In this document: positions 35,302 through 44,551 of the stretch, piece after piece
Layout of the letters: each line of letters starts with the position of its first letter
How positions within the stretch are numbered: position 1 is the stretch's first letter
Source of the DNA: Alsobacter ponti
GTDB taxonomy: Bacteria > Pseudomonadota > Alphaproteobacteria > Rhizobiales > Beijerinckiaceae
Reading direction: 5' to 3'
Assembly (NCBI RefSeq): GCF_024294805.1
Contig: NZ_JANCLU010000007.1
Span: 124,001-188,000 of the forward strand
Length of the DNA stretch: 64,000 bases
Made by a program: the position numbers and the translations under genes
The notes under the pieces: model-generated
The model's input: the letters and a program-made list of their open reading frames with translations, nothing else
What the model was told of the DNA's origin: nothing
The model's database searches: none

Positions 35302-36413
35302 TGCCGCTCGCCGTCAAGAGCCTGGGGTGTTGCCTGGCCTGTCCGGGGCCGGAGGGCCAGGGCGAGTCCGGCCAGCATATCGCTCATGTCCTGCAGCCCG
35401 TTCATGCGCGAGCCGCCGGCGAGGTGCGGCGTGAGAATGACACTCGGGAGCGCCAGGAACTCGTCGTCCGGCGGGACAGGTTCAACGTAGTGCACGTCGA
35501 GACCCGCCCCTGCGATGCGACCCGACCGCAGGCCGTCCAGAAGCGCCGTTCGATCGACGGCGCCGGCACGCGCGACGTTGATCAGGAAAGCGCCAGGCTT
35601 CATGCGCGCAATGGCTGCCGAATCCAGGAGATTTTGAACGGTCTTGGGCACATGCACGCTCAGGACGTCGCTGGTCGACAGGATCTCGTCCCAGGGCCGG
35701 AACTGCACGCCCAGGGCTGCCTCCTCCTCCGCGGACAGGCGCGTGCGCTGGAAATAGCCGACGTCCATGCCAGCGCCGACGGCCAGCCGCGCCATCTCGC
35801 GGCCGATCTCACCGAATCCGATCAGGCCGAGCCGGCTGCCGTGCAGGGTCCGCAGACCGGCGACCCGCCCCCAGTTGGCGCTGGCCGTATGACGCGTATC
35901 GAAGGGACCCGGCGCGAACCCGGCCGCTCGAAGCCGCTCGTCCGTCACGAGGTTCGAGATCTGGTGCAGGCGCTTGCACAAGGCCATCAGCATGGCGAAC
36001 GCGTGCTCCGCCACCGCGATATTCGTCCGCCGCCGAAGGCTCAGGACGGTCACCCCGCGCTGTCGGCAGGCGTCCAGGTCGATGCCGCGCAGGACCGTGC
36101 CGAAACGCTGCACGACCTTCAGGCTCGTCGCCGAAGCGAGTTCGTCCGGACCGAAGGGCAGATCTTCCAGGATGACGGCTTCCGCTCCCGGAAGCGCGGC
36201 CAACAGCTCGGCGCCGTCGCGCACGAACACCACGTCGGCGCCCGCGATCCCGGCGAAGCGCTGGCGGGCCTGGGCCGACCAGGCATCGAAGTCCGGACAG
36301 TCGTGCCGGACATACGCCGCGAACGCCGCCCGACGCTCGGGATCCGTCGCGGGGTCCAGCAGGACGCCGGCCAGACGGAGAACGGCGTCGTCCTCGATGA
36401 CGATCCTCGTCAT
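35298..36413 (-). CDS. D-2-hydroxyacid dehydrogenase
   Basis: The 371-residue NAD-dependent enzyme interconverts a 2-hydroxy acid and a 2-oxo acid. The cofactor motif is GFGEIG (199-204), and the catalytic residues are Arg282 in NVARAGAVD, Glu311 in VEPVPPDDEF and His330 in TPHLAGGS. It resembles the phosphoglycerate-dehydrogenase-like branch but lacks an ACT domain, so serine synthesis is not implied. Its ATG overlaps the PrpD-family gene stop and its stop overlaps the LuxR start, so the three genes are translationally coupled. Confidence 0.87.
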   Translation of the reverse strand: MTRIVIEDDAVLRLAGVLLDPATDPERRAAFAAYVRHDCPDFDAWSAQARQRFAGIAGADVVFVRDGAELLAALPGAEAVILEDLPFGPDELASATSLKVVQRFGTVLRGIDLDACRQRGVTVLSLRRRTNIAVAEHAFAMLMALCKRLHQISNLVTDERLRAAGFAPGPFDTRHTASANWGRVAGLRTLHGSRLGLIGFGEIGREMARLAVGAGMDVGYFQRTRLSAEEEAALGVQFRPWDEILSTSDVLSVHVPKTVQNLLDSAAIARMKPGAFLINVARAGAVDRTALLDGLRSGRIAGAGLDVHYVEPVPPDDEFLALPSVILTPHLAGGSRMNGLQDMSDMLAGLALALRPRTGQATPQALDGERQ

Positions 36414-37801
36414 CGTGCCGCCCCGCCGAGCTCCAGCAGGTCGAGCAGGCCCGAAACGCCGGCCTCCCTCCGGCCCAGATAGGCCGCCAGCCGCTCGGCC
36501 GAATCGGGGGGAAGGCGCCCCCGCGTGCAGTCGGCGAACTTCTCGAGCAGATCGTCCTCGCGAGCCGGATTGGCCGGCGTTCCCTTGTGGTGGAGAACGG
36601 TATGCGAGACCTCCTGCCCCCCCTTCAACCGGAGAGTCACGGTCACAGGCTGGTCGAACGGCAGGGCGCGAACGGCGGGGTTGCTCTCATCGAGTTCGGG
36701 GGGAACGCGGACCTGGATGCGGTCCATCACGGCCCGGATCTCGGGCCGGGAAACCGCGGCGTCCGTATAGCTGTCGAGCGTGGGGCGTCCTTCGACGAGC
36801 GCCGCGGCGACGCAGTACTGCAGCGATGTCTTCCCCTGGAGCCCCGTCACAGGCTTCGAGTGGATCAGCGTCCGTGGATACATGAAGCTCACATCGCAAA
36901 TGACCGCCTCGATCTCATCGAGGCGGTCTCCCGCCTTCGAGCGAACCTCGAGCGCCGCCTCTATGGGCGCGATGGTGGGCCTTCCCGTCGGCAGCAGCTT
37001 GAACACGGGGCCGGACCTGACGATGTTGAATGGGTCGCCCCATTTTGTGAGCGAGCTCCTCAGCTTCTCCGGATCCCACTCGCGGCAAAGCAGGTGCCCG
37101 ATGCTCATCGCGCCGTCGAAGACGCGGGGGTCGGCCGTGAACCCCTGGGCCGCCAGCTGCGCGCTGCGCACGCCCGAGGAGGCGGCGAGACCGCTGTGGT
37201 AGGACATCGTCATCGTCCCGAAGTTCCGTCGGACGCCGCCCAGCATGGAAGCGGCGATGCCCAGGGCCCGCGCCGTGGCCTCCGCGTCGAGCCCGAGCAG
37301 AACGGACGCGGCCGCGGTCGCGCCGAACGTGCCCTGGGTGGCCGTGGCGTGCCAGCCGACCTCGTATTGCGAGGGGTTGAGCAGCGGTCCGAGCTGGCAC
37401 TCGAACTCGTAGCCCACGATGAAGGCGCGTAGCGCCTGGTCGATCGTCGCGCCGCAGAGTTCGCCGAGCGCGAGGACAGCCGGGAGGACCGGGCCCGTCG
37501 GATGTCCGCGCATCTCGGAATGGTTGTCGTCGAACAGCAGAAGACTCACCATCATGCCGTTGACGAGGGCAGCCGTCTCGGCCCGGCACCGGCCTCTTCC
37601 GCCGATGACGCGAGCCTCGGCGGGCGCATCGCCATGACCCGTGACCTGCCACAGCATGTCGATGGGCGCCATGTCGGCCGCGGCCAGGGCGACCGCCAGA
37701 CCGTCAATGAAGCAAAGTCGCGCATTGGCGAGTTCCGCCTCGCCTGCCCGCGACGGCAATTGTTCCACACACAGCCGTGCGATGGTCTCTGTCATGCTCA
37801 T
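36410..37801 (-). CDS. MmgE/PrpD-family protein (first of tandem pair)
   Basis: The 463-residue protein belongs to the 2-methylcitrate dehydratase-like family, which includes dehydratases, cis-aconitate decarboxylase and iminodisuccinate epimerase. Typical stretches are HPTGPVLPAVLALGE, the GWHATATQGTFGATAAA segment, and KLLPTGRPTIAPIEAAL. The two ATGs at 37801 and 37795 are both possible starts. It is distinct from its neighbour, sharing the fold but not close sequence, so the pair is not a recent duplication. The substrate is unknown. Confidence 0.85.
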   Translation of the reverse strand: MSMTETIARLCVEQLPSRAGEAELANARLCFIDGLAVALAAADMAPIDMLWQVTGHGDAPAEARVIGGRGRCRAETAALVNGMMVSLLLFDDNHSEMRGHPTGPVLPAVLALGELCGATIDQALRAFIVGYEFECQLGPLLNPSQYEVGWHATATQGTFGATAAASVLLGLDAEATARALGIAASMLGGVRRNFGTMTMSYHSGLAASSGVRSAQLAAQGFTADPRVFDGAMSIGHLLCREWDPEKLRSSLTKWGDPFNIVRSGPVFKLLPTGRPTIAPIEAALEVRSKAGDRLDEIEAVICDVSFMYPRTLIHSKPVTGLQGKTSLQYCVAAALVEGRPTLDSYTDAAVSRPEIRAVMDRIQVRVPPELDESNPAVRALPFDQPVTVTLRLKGGQEVSHTVLHHKGTPANPAREDDLLEKFADCTRGRLPPDSAERLAAYLGRREAGVSGLLDLLELGGAAR

Positions 37802-37839
37802 GACTGACGTCCCCCGTTGGTCGAACTCGGCAAGCGGCT

Positions 37840-39189
37840 TCAAGCAGGGCCACGGAGCAGCGCAGCCAGGCTCCCCACGTCGGATTCGCCTTCGATGCCG
37901 GCGAGGCGGTCGAGAAGGGCGTTGATGGCCGCCTCGTCGAGAAGAAGGCTGGCCTGTCCACGAAACTTCACCTCGAGCTCCTCGTCGGTCATGGGCCTCC
38001 CGATGCTTCCACGGCAGGACCGCACAAATTCGACCAGCGGAGGTCCGTCGCGCCTGACGATGGTCACCTCCGCCGCTTCCCGGCCGAAATCCTCGCGGGG
38101 GATCAAGCGCACGCGGTTTCGAAGCGCGACCACGGCCGGATGATGGACCGCGGCATCCTCCCCTTCCTGAAGCCCAGCCTTGCCGAACACGAGCGCGGCC
38201 GCGGCCCAATGCTGCGAACTGACCATGGCCTGCCGGCGCCCGTCGGGCGCTGGCCGATTTGTCAGCTGGATGGCGAGCGGGTTCACCTGGATTTCGATGC
38301 GCTCGACATCCTCCGCTCTGAAGTCGGGCCGGCGCGCCATCTCCAGACACGCGTCGATGACCGGATGAATCACGAATCCGCAGGGAAAGGGCTTGTAGGC
38401 GGTCGCCAGAATCTCGAACGTCGCGCCGAGCCCTTCGACGGCCGCCGCCGGGACGGCGTTCGTCGCGTAGGAAGCCGCAAAGCCCTTCGGTCCGTCCAGC
38501 ATCGTTTCCGAGCAGCCGTAGCCGGATTCGGCCAGAAACGCCGCGGTCAGCCCGGCGCGTGCGGCGTTGGCGGGGGTGAAGTGGCTGCTCATCGTGGCGT
38601 GGGCTTCTCGCAGCCCCGCGGACTGGTTCGCGGCGATGCCGATCGCCCGTGTCAGCGCTTCAGCATCCAGGCCGAGCGCCTTCCCGACCGCGACCGCCGC
38701 CCCGATGCAGCCGACCAGGCCCTGCATGGACAGGCCCACGCCGCAGGTCGCCGGCGGCGTGACCAGCATGTTGCCGATCCGGCACTGGATCTCGTTGCCG
38801 AGAATCAGCGCGCCGAGGAATTCCGGGCCGGATATGGTCCGCTCCTGCGACAGGGCGAAGAGAGCGGCGGCCACGGGGCTCGTGGGATGAGCGACGGTCG
38901 CAAAATGCGTGTCGTTGAATGAATGAACGCTCGAGCTGAGGCTGTTGAGGAACGCGCCCAGGAAAATGTCGACGTCCTTGTCGTGACCGATCACGAGCGA
39001 CTGGCGCGGCCCGGAGAAGCGGTCAAACGCGGCGAGGGCGCAAGCCACCGCACCTTCATGCGCGCCGCCGAGAGCGCACCCGACCCAGTTCAACATCGCG
39101 CGCCGGCCCTCCTCGCGAACGGCTCGCGGAAAGTCCTCGTAACGGCCCTGCGCGGCGTAGACGCCGAGAGTTCTTGCCACCGCTGTCAT
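37840..39189 (-). CDS. MmgE/PrpD-family protein (second of tandem pair)
   Basis: The 449-residue protein has the family marks HSFNDTHFATVAHPTSPVAAALFAL, GNEIQCRIGNM, and YKPFPCGFVIHPVIDACLEMA. It lies 42 bases after the ABC ATPase gene and 38 bases before the other MmgE/PrpD gene, on one transcript with the importer. A tandem of two different family members beside a transporter suggests successive steps on, or two subunits acting on, the same imported compound; this is inference. Confidence 0.85.
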   Translation of the reverse strand: MTAVARTLGVYAAQGRYEDFPRAVREEGRRAMLNWVGCALGGAHEGAVACALAAFDRFSGPRQSLVIGHDKDVDIFLGAFLNSLSSSVHSFNDTHFATVAHPTSPVAAALFALSQERTISGPEFLGALILGNEIQCRIGNMLVTPPATCGVGLSMQGLVGCIGAAVAVGKALGLDAEALTRAIGIAANQSAGLREAHATMSSHFTPANAARAGLTAAFLAESGYGCSETMLDGPKGFAASYATNAVPAAAVEGLGATFEILATAYKPFPCGFVIHPVIDACLEMARRPDFRAEDVERIEIQVNPLAIQLTNRPAPDGRRQAMVSSQHWAAAALVFGKAGLQEGEDAAVHHPAVVALRNRVRLIPREDFGREAAEVTIVRRDGPPLVEFVRSCRGSIGRPMTDEELEVKFRGQASLLLDEAAINALLDRLAGIEGESDVGSLAALLRGPA

Positions 39190-39231
39190 CGGCGCGCCTC
39201 CATTCTGGAATCGGGGTTGGTCGGAGATCGC

Positions 39232-40299
39232 TCAGCGACGGAGCAGCACGAGCGCGGCCGGATCGACCCGCGCGAAAATCTCGCGACCGCTCTCCCACAG
39301 CTGGGGAGGGCTCAGCTGGCCCCGGAGCTCTATGCCATGCGTTTCAAGAGTCAGATCGGCGACGTTCCCGAGGAAAAACGACGACTTCACCCTTGCGGGA
39401 AACCCATTCGGCCCCGCGAGCGGGTTCAGGCTTGTCTGGATGTCTTCCGGACGGAAAATGACGTCCACGGCGTCCCCCGGCCGGAATTCTCCGGCCTCCG
39501 CCTCCAGCGCCCAACCCGGCGCAATCTCGACCGTGGTGCGCCCGCCGCTGGCGAGCACACGGCCGCCGAGGATGTTGGTGAGACCGACGAACTCGGCGCT
39601 GAAGCGCGAACGAGGCTTCTTGTAGAGCTCGACGGGCGGTCCGATCTGCTCGACCTCGCCCTTGTTCATCAGCACGATCCGGTCGGCGACGACCATGGCT
39701 TCCTGCTGGTCATGCGTCACGTAGATCGAGGTGATCCCCAGTCGCTGCTGCAGTTGGCGCAGCTCGAAGCGCATTCGCTCGCGCAGCTTCGCATCGAGGT
39801 TGCTGAGCGGTTCATCGAAGAGCAGGACCTTCGGCTCCAGCGCCACGGCGCGCGCGAGCGCGACACGCTGCTGCTGTCCACCCGAAAGCTGACTGACATG
39901 GCGCTCCGCGTAGTCCTCCAGGCCGACGAGTTCGAGCGCTGACCTGAGCCGCCTGGAGACGACCTCGGCAGGGAGCTTCTGGAGCTTGAGGCCGAACGTG
40001 ACGTTCTGGGCCACGGTCATGTGCGGCCAGATGGCATAGGACTGGAACACCATCCCGATCTGCCGCCGTTCAGGCGGAACGGATCGGTCCGGCTCCGACA
40101 CGACGTGCCCGCCCACCTCGATCGAACCGCCGCTGACGTCCTCGAGGCCCGCGATGCACCGCAGCGTCGTGGTCTTCCCGCATCCGCTCGGCCCGAGAAG
40201 CACCACGAATTCACCTTCGGCGACATCGAGATCGATGCCGGCCACGGCTGTCACCGCCCCATACTTCTTCACGAGCTTCTTGATCTGTACGCGAGACAT
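39232..40299 (-). CDS. ABC transporter ATP-binding protein (FbpC/PotA type)
   Basis: The 355-residue ATPase has Walker A GPSGCGKTT (36-44), signature LSGGQQQR (138-145), Walker B VLLFDEP (158-164) and a C-terminal TOBE-type domain of about 110 residues. This build is shared by ferric iron, polyamine, thiamine and phosphonate importers. It energises the fused permease encoded 39 bases upstream. Confidence 0.93.
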   Translation of the reverse strand: MSRVQIKKLVKKYGAVTAVAGIDLDVAEGEFVVLLGPSGCGKTTTLRCIAGLEDVSGGSIEVGGHVVSEPDRSVPPERRQIGMVFQSYAIWPHMTVAQNVTFGLKLQKLPAEVVSRRLRSALELVGLEDYAERHVSQLSGGQQQRVALARAVALEPKVLLFDEPLSNLDAKLRERMRFELRQLQQRLGITSIYVTHDQQEAMVVADRIVLMNKGEVEQIGPPVELYKKPRSRFSAEFVGLTNILGGRVLASGGRTTVEIAPGWALEAEAGEFRPGDAVDVIFRPEDIQTSLNPLAGPNGFPARVKSSFFLGNVADLTLETHGIELRGQLSPPQLWESGREIFARVDPAALVLLRR

Positions 40300-40338
40300 C
40301 GGACGCCTTTGTTGCGGGCTTCGTACCCTTGCAGCACC

Positions 40339-42090
40339 TCACCCCTTGGCCAGGGCTTTCTCGAGATTGACCCGGAACGCCAGCCGCGTGATGACGACGA
40401 GCGCCACCATGATCATGGACTGCACCACCCCAACGGCGGCGGCGAACTGGAAATTGCCGGATTCCATGTAGCTCCAGGTCAGGACCGACAGCACGGGGCC
40501 ACGCTGGGAAGCGAGAAGCACCGAAGCGGAGAGCTCCTTGATGCTCATCAGCATGACGAAGAAGAAGATGGCCGCGAGCGTCGGCTTCAGGATGGGCATC
40601 GTGATGCGCCGCAAGGCGGTGAGCGAGGATGCCCCCGACATCCGCGCGCTCTCCTCCAGCTCGCGGTTGATCTGCAGGATCCCCGAGCGGCTCACCACGA
40701 TGGCGTAGGGGATGAACTTGGCGATGTAGGCGAGGAGGAGGATCCAGACCGTTCCGTAGATCGGCGTCCTCAGGTAGGTCCAGAGCAGGCCGATTCCATA
40801 GACCAGGCCGGGCACGGCGACCGGAAGCACGCCGATGAAGGCGACGATGGAGGCGAGCACCGTCTTGCGGCGCATCTCCATGTAGCTGATCAGCGTTCCG
40901 GCGACCATGCACACCGCGCCGCTCAGCAGTCCCAGCATCAGTGTGTTCTGCAGCGCGAGCCGCGTGTTTCCGATCGAGAAGAGATCCACGTAGTGCTTCG
41001 TCGTGAAGAGGTCGGCCGAGAACGAGACGGACGAGTACTTCATCAGCGAGAAAACGAGCAGGGCGACGAGCGGCAACAACACGGCGCAAAAGCCGTAGGC
41101 CAGAACGAAGGCGAGCGCCGGCGCCCGCCAGCGGCCGAGCGCGATCGGCTTGGCCCGCTGTCCCTTTCCGCCCACCGTGACGAACCGCTCGGCGACCCGC
41201 GTGATGCGGCGCTGGATGATGACGCCTCCCACCGTGATCCATAACATGACCGTGCCGGCCGCCGCGGCGTGGGCGCGGTGCAGCGGAGCAACCGTCGAAT
41301 CGATGTAGATCTGCCAAGGCAACGTCGTGAAGCCGGTTGTCGAGCCGATGATTCCCGGAATCGTGTAGACCTCCGCCGACAGAACGAAGATGAGGAGTCC
41401 GGCCGCAAAGAAGGCGGGAGTCATGATCGGCACGGTCACCTTCATGATCGCCTGGAGCGGGGTTGCGCCGTTCATGCGGGCCGCCTCCTCGAGGGAGGAA
41501 TCCATGGCCCGCAGGTTGTTGACCGTGAACAGATAGGCGAAGGGCGTGAAGAACAGCGACATCACCCAGACGATGCCCGCGTAGCTCCAGATGTTGATCA
41601 CGGGTCCCAGGTCAAAGCCAAGACGAGCCGCGCCGGCCCCCAGCAAAGCGTTGACGAATCCCGTGTTCTCGGAGCCGAGCACGATCCAGGCGATGAGACC
41701 GGTGAAGGGCGACAGGAACAGCGGCATGATGATGACGATGTCGAGCGCCCGCCCGCCTCGAATGTCGGTGCGGGCCACGAGAAACGCCATGAGAATCCCC
41801 ATGGCGAGGGCGATCGTGGTGACGATGCCCGCGAGCAGGAGAGCGGCGCCCAGATACGAGAGATATCGCGCGCTCGTATAGACGTTGACGATGGCGGTCA
41901 GGCTGCGGCGAGGGGAAAGGCCGAACGGCGTTTCCTGGTAGAAAGCCGAGTCGATCGTGTAGAGGAGGGGCACGATCGTCACGACGGTGATGAACACCGC
42001 GAGAACGAGCCACAGCACGGTTTCGCCCGTGATTCTCGGCGCCGTCATGCCGGTGGCGGGGCGGCGTTCGACGGCGACTTGTGTCATCAT
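40339..42090 (-). CDS. ABC transporter permease with two fused permease domains (FbpB type)
   Basis: The 583-residue membrane protein contains two BPD-type permease units. The two EAA loops are visible: EEAARMNGATPLQAIMKVTVPI (about 195-220) and EESARMSGASSLTALRRITMPI (about 490-515). About twelve transmembrane helices are expected. Fused permeases of this kind serve iron-type and 2-aminoethylphosphonate-type importers. ATG 42090 and 42087 are both possible; AGGA is very close upstream. Confidence 0.92.
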   Translation of the reverse strand: MMTQVAVERRPATGMTAPRITGETVLWLVLAVFITVVTIVPLLYTIDSAFYQETPFGLSPRRSLTAIVNVYTSARYLSYLGAALLLAGIVTTIALAMGILMAFLVARTDIRGGRALDIVIIMPLFLSPFTGLIAWIVLGSENTGFVNALLGAGAARLGFDLGPVINIWSYAGIVWVMSLFFTPFAYLFTVNNLRAMDSSLEEAARMNGATPLQAIMKVTVPIMTPAFFAAGLLIFVLSAEVYTIPGIIGSTTGFTTLPWQIYIDSTVAPLHRAHAAAAGTVMLWITVGGVIIQRRITRVAERFVTVGGKGQRAKPIALGRWRAPALAFVLAYGFCAVLLPLVALLVFSLMKYSSVSFSADLFTTKHYVDLFSIGNTRLALQNTLMLGLLSGAVCMVAGTLISYMEMRRKTVLASIVAFIGVLPVAVPGLVYGIGLLWTYLRTPIYGTVWILLLAYIAKFIPYAIVVSRSGILQINRELEESARMSGASSLTALRRITMPILKPTLAAIFFFVMLMSIKELSASVLLASQRGPVLSVLTWSYMESGNFQFAAAVGVVQSMIMVALVVITRLAFRVNLEKALAKG

Positions 42091-42144
42091 TCCTGCCTGC
42101 GCTCAGAAAATTGCCCGGATTAGCTTCGCACCGTCCCCGTCACC

Positions 42145-42170
42145 GCCGGGCCGCCAGCGGCGGTCCCGGC
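42145..42170. other. Strong stem-loop between binding-protein and permease genes
   Basis: GCCGGGCCGCC (42145-42155) pairs with GGCGG-T-CCCGGC (42159-42170) with a single bulged T and a three-base loop. No T run follows on the minus strand. Structures in this position often protect the upstream binding-protein message so that it is made in excess. Confidence 0.6.
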
Positions 42171-42193
42171 CCCTTTCCGATCGGGAGTGCAGG

Positions 42194-43273
42194 CTAGCGT
42201 GAGGTGTCCTGGATCTTCTGCCAGAGCGTCATGTCAGACTCGTAGTTTTTCTCCCACCGATCCCAGTCCATGTCATAGCGTTGGGCGATCGGCTTGTGCC
42301 ACGGCTCCTTGGTGACCGGGCGGCTATCCTGGACCCCCGTCAGCACCGTCGAACTGCCGTAGGCGGCCTGAAGAGCGATTGCGCCCTCCTCGCTCATGAG
42401 CCAGTTCTGCATCAGGCGCGCCGCGTTCGGATGGGGTGCGTGCGCGGAAACCGCCTGCCAGCTATTGCCCCACTCCGGGGTGGGTGTCGGCCGAACCCAG
42501 CGAATGGGCGCGCCCTGCTGCCACTTCGTGACGGCGATCGCCTCCCACAGCCAGAACACGAAGTCCCGTTCGCCCGCCACGATGCGGTCCAGAGCAATCG
42601 GATTGTCGCTGTAGATCAAGGGTTTCTGCGCTGCTACGGCGCGCAGGAAAGGCTCTCCGTATTCGGCCTTGAACTTCTCGTCCAGGAACATGTGGATCGG
42701 TGCGTAGCAGCTTCCGCACTTGCGCTTCACGATGGCGAAGCGCCCCTTGAAGCGCGGATCGAGCACGCCCTTCCAGCTGCTTGCGAGGATCTTCGCCTCT
42801 TCTTCCGAAACCTTGTTTGTGTTGTAGACGATCGCGATATCCGTCGTGTACGGGGCGTATGCGAACTCCCCTATCCGGAACGGCTCCGGAACGCGGTCAT
42901 GGGTCGGCACGCGCCATTTGGCCAGATGGCCGCGCTCGGCCAGATCGCGAGTGAGCGGCTGGTCGCTGAGCAGGAGCAGGTCGGCGATGTGCTGGCCCGC
43001 CTCCGTTTCCTGCATGAAACGCTGGTACTGTTGCGGCCCCGTGATCCGAAGCAGCTGCACCTCGATGCCGGGGTATTTCTTGGAAAAGCGATTGACGAGC
43101 TCCTGCATGGGCTCGATCGGCGCGGCCTCGTACCAGACGATCTGCCCCTCTTTTCGCGCCGCTTCGTACAGCTTGGCTTCGTCCGCCTGAGACAGGGTTT
43201 GCCCTGTCGCCTGTCCGGCCGCGAATGCGGACGCGACCGCTCCGAGACAAGCCATGAGAGCCTTGAAACGCAT
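42194..43273 (-). CDS. ABC transporter substrate-binding protein (iron/AfuA type, periplasmic)
   Basis: The 359-residue protein has a Sec signal peptide (about 1-24), then the type II binding-protein fold: EGQIVWYEAAPIEPMQELVNRFSKKYPGIEVQLLR is the usual first lobe. The family includes ferric, phosphonate and organic-acid binders. The conserved Tyr pair of true Fe3+ binders is not evident by eye, and the catabolic neighbours argue for an organic substrate. AGGAGGT precedes the ATG. It is the first gene of the seven-gene unit. Confidence 0.88.
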   Translation of the reverse strand: MRFKALMACLGAVASAFAAGQATGQTLSQADEAKLYEAARKEGQIVWYEAAPIEPMQELVNRFSKKYPGIEVQLLRITGPQQYQRFMQETEAGQHIADLLLLSDQPLTRDLAERGHLAKWRVPTHDRVPEPFRIGEFAYAPYTTDIAIVYNTNKVSEEEAKILASSWKGVLDPRFKGRFAIVKRKCGSCYAPIHMFLDEKFKAEYGEPFLRAVAAQKPLIYSDNPIALDRIVAGERDFVFWLWEAIAVTKWQQGAPIRWVRPTPTPEWGNSWQAVSAHAPHPNAARLMQNWLMSEEGAIALQAAYGSSTVLTGVQDSRPVTKEPWHKPIAQRYDMDWDRWEKNYESDMTLWQKIQDTSR

Positions 43274-43500
43274 TCCGACCTCCTGAAACCGTCGTACGGC
43301 GCCGCAGCGCCGGATCTCCGCGAAAGCCCCGGTCAGGGCGCAGCGGACATGGCGGTGAGAGTTTCCCCGTGCCCCAGCTGAAGAGGCATCGTTTTTTCAT
43401 TGGTCAAAAGTCTATGAGAAACCGACCCATGCTGCAAAGACTGACGAGGCATGTGGCTGATGCCCACGCGGCATCGTTCCAGGTGGATAACCCCGCGCCC

Positions 43501-44541
43501 TCACGAGGCGCGCGGCCGGCCTGCCGTCCGGACGAAGCGAATGGTCTCGTCGTGGCCATCGTGAAGCGTGGCGACCTCGCCGAGACGCGCCAACCGGTGC
43601 AGGTGCGCAAGGCTTTCCGCGAGCGCGAGGCGGCCTTGCCCTTCGGACACGGCGCGGGCGAAGACGCTCGCCGCGACCGTCCAGCAGGTCGCTGGCTCCG
43701 CAACGAGTTCAAGAATTCGCGCCAGTCGCTCCTCGTGGTGCTCGCGAAGGGCGGCAATGCGCGTCCGGAGCCCGAAAAAGGGCTCCCCATGGGACGGAAG
43801 AACCAGGCAGTCCGGCGGCAGGTCCTCGAAACGCGTCAGCGATGCGAGGTAGTCGCTGAGCGGATCGGCAAGGGGCTGCGATGGGAAGACCCCGATCACC
43901 GGAGTGATGCGCGGCAGCACCTGGTCTCCCGCGATCAGGATGCGATCCGCCTCGCAGTAGAATGAGGCATGCTCGTCCGCGTGGCCGCCGGCTACGATCA
44001 CCCGCCAGACGCGCCCGCCGATCCTGACCTCGTCGCCCTCCCGAATGCGGACCAGCTCCGGCGGCTGCTCGCCCAGGAGCTTCATCGTCGTCGCGCGATG
44101 CGACGCGAAACCTTGCAGCGACTGGGGGTCGCAGCCATGCCGGATGAGGAACCGGTCCATCTGACCGGCCGCGTCATCCTCGCCCAGACGGCGCAGACGA
44201 GCGCCCTGCCATTCGGTCAAGGTCGCAGTGAAACACGCGTCCTGACGCTGCACGAACCACCCCGCCAGGCCGACATGGTCGAGGTGCCCGTGCGTCGCGA
44301 TGAGCCTTGTGATCGGCTTTCCGCGGAGCGGACCCGCGAACAGCGTCTCCCAGATCTCGCGCGCGGCCATCGTGTCGGGGCCGGCGTCGATCACCGTCCA
44401 GCCGGCCTCGTCCTCGAGCGCCCACACGTTGACGTGGTTGAGGCGTAACGGGAGGGGAATCCGACTCCACAGCACGCCGGGCGCCACGGCCCGCGCCTCG
44501 CCTGCGCCTGGTGTTTCAAACGAGGCGTATCGCAGCGCCAC
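43501..44541 (-). CDS. Metallo-beta-lactamase-fold hydrolase
   Basis: The 346-residue protein has the metal motif THGHLDHVG (His84, His86, Asp88, His89), a later GGHADEH that supplies another ligand, and GDQVLPRITP. The C-terminal 80 residues form a helical extension. This type (with LNHVNVWALED at the N-terminus) is often found in acyl-CoA catabolic operons and may be a thioesterase or lactone/ester hydrolase. It is the last gene of the 14-gene run, 10 bases after the DUF35 gene. The substrate is unknown. Confidence 0.82.
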   Translation of the reverse strand: MALRYASFETPGAGEARAVAPGVLWSRIPLPLRLNHVNVWALEDEAGWTVIDAGPDTMAAREIWETLFAGPLRGKPITRLIATHGHLDHVGLAGWFVQRQDACFTATLTEWQGARLRRLGEDDAAGQMDRFLIRHGCDPQSLQGFASHRATTMKLLGEQPPELVRIREGDEVRIGGRVWRVIVAGGHADEHASFYCEADRILIAGDQVLPRITPVIGVFPSQPLADPLSDYLASLTRFEDLPPDCLVLPSHGEPFFGLRTRIAALREHHEERLARILELVAEPATCWTVAASVFARAVSEGQGRLALAESLAHLHRLARLGEVATLHDGHDETIRFVRTAGRPRAS

Positions 44542-44551
44542 GCGGAGCGTG

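Noticed and set aside
39232-43273. Ferric iron importer
   Set aside because: The ABC proteins match that superfamily, but the operon continues into MmgE/PrpD and dehydrogenase genes and iron-binding tyrosines are not evident, so an organic substrate is more likely.
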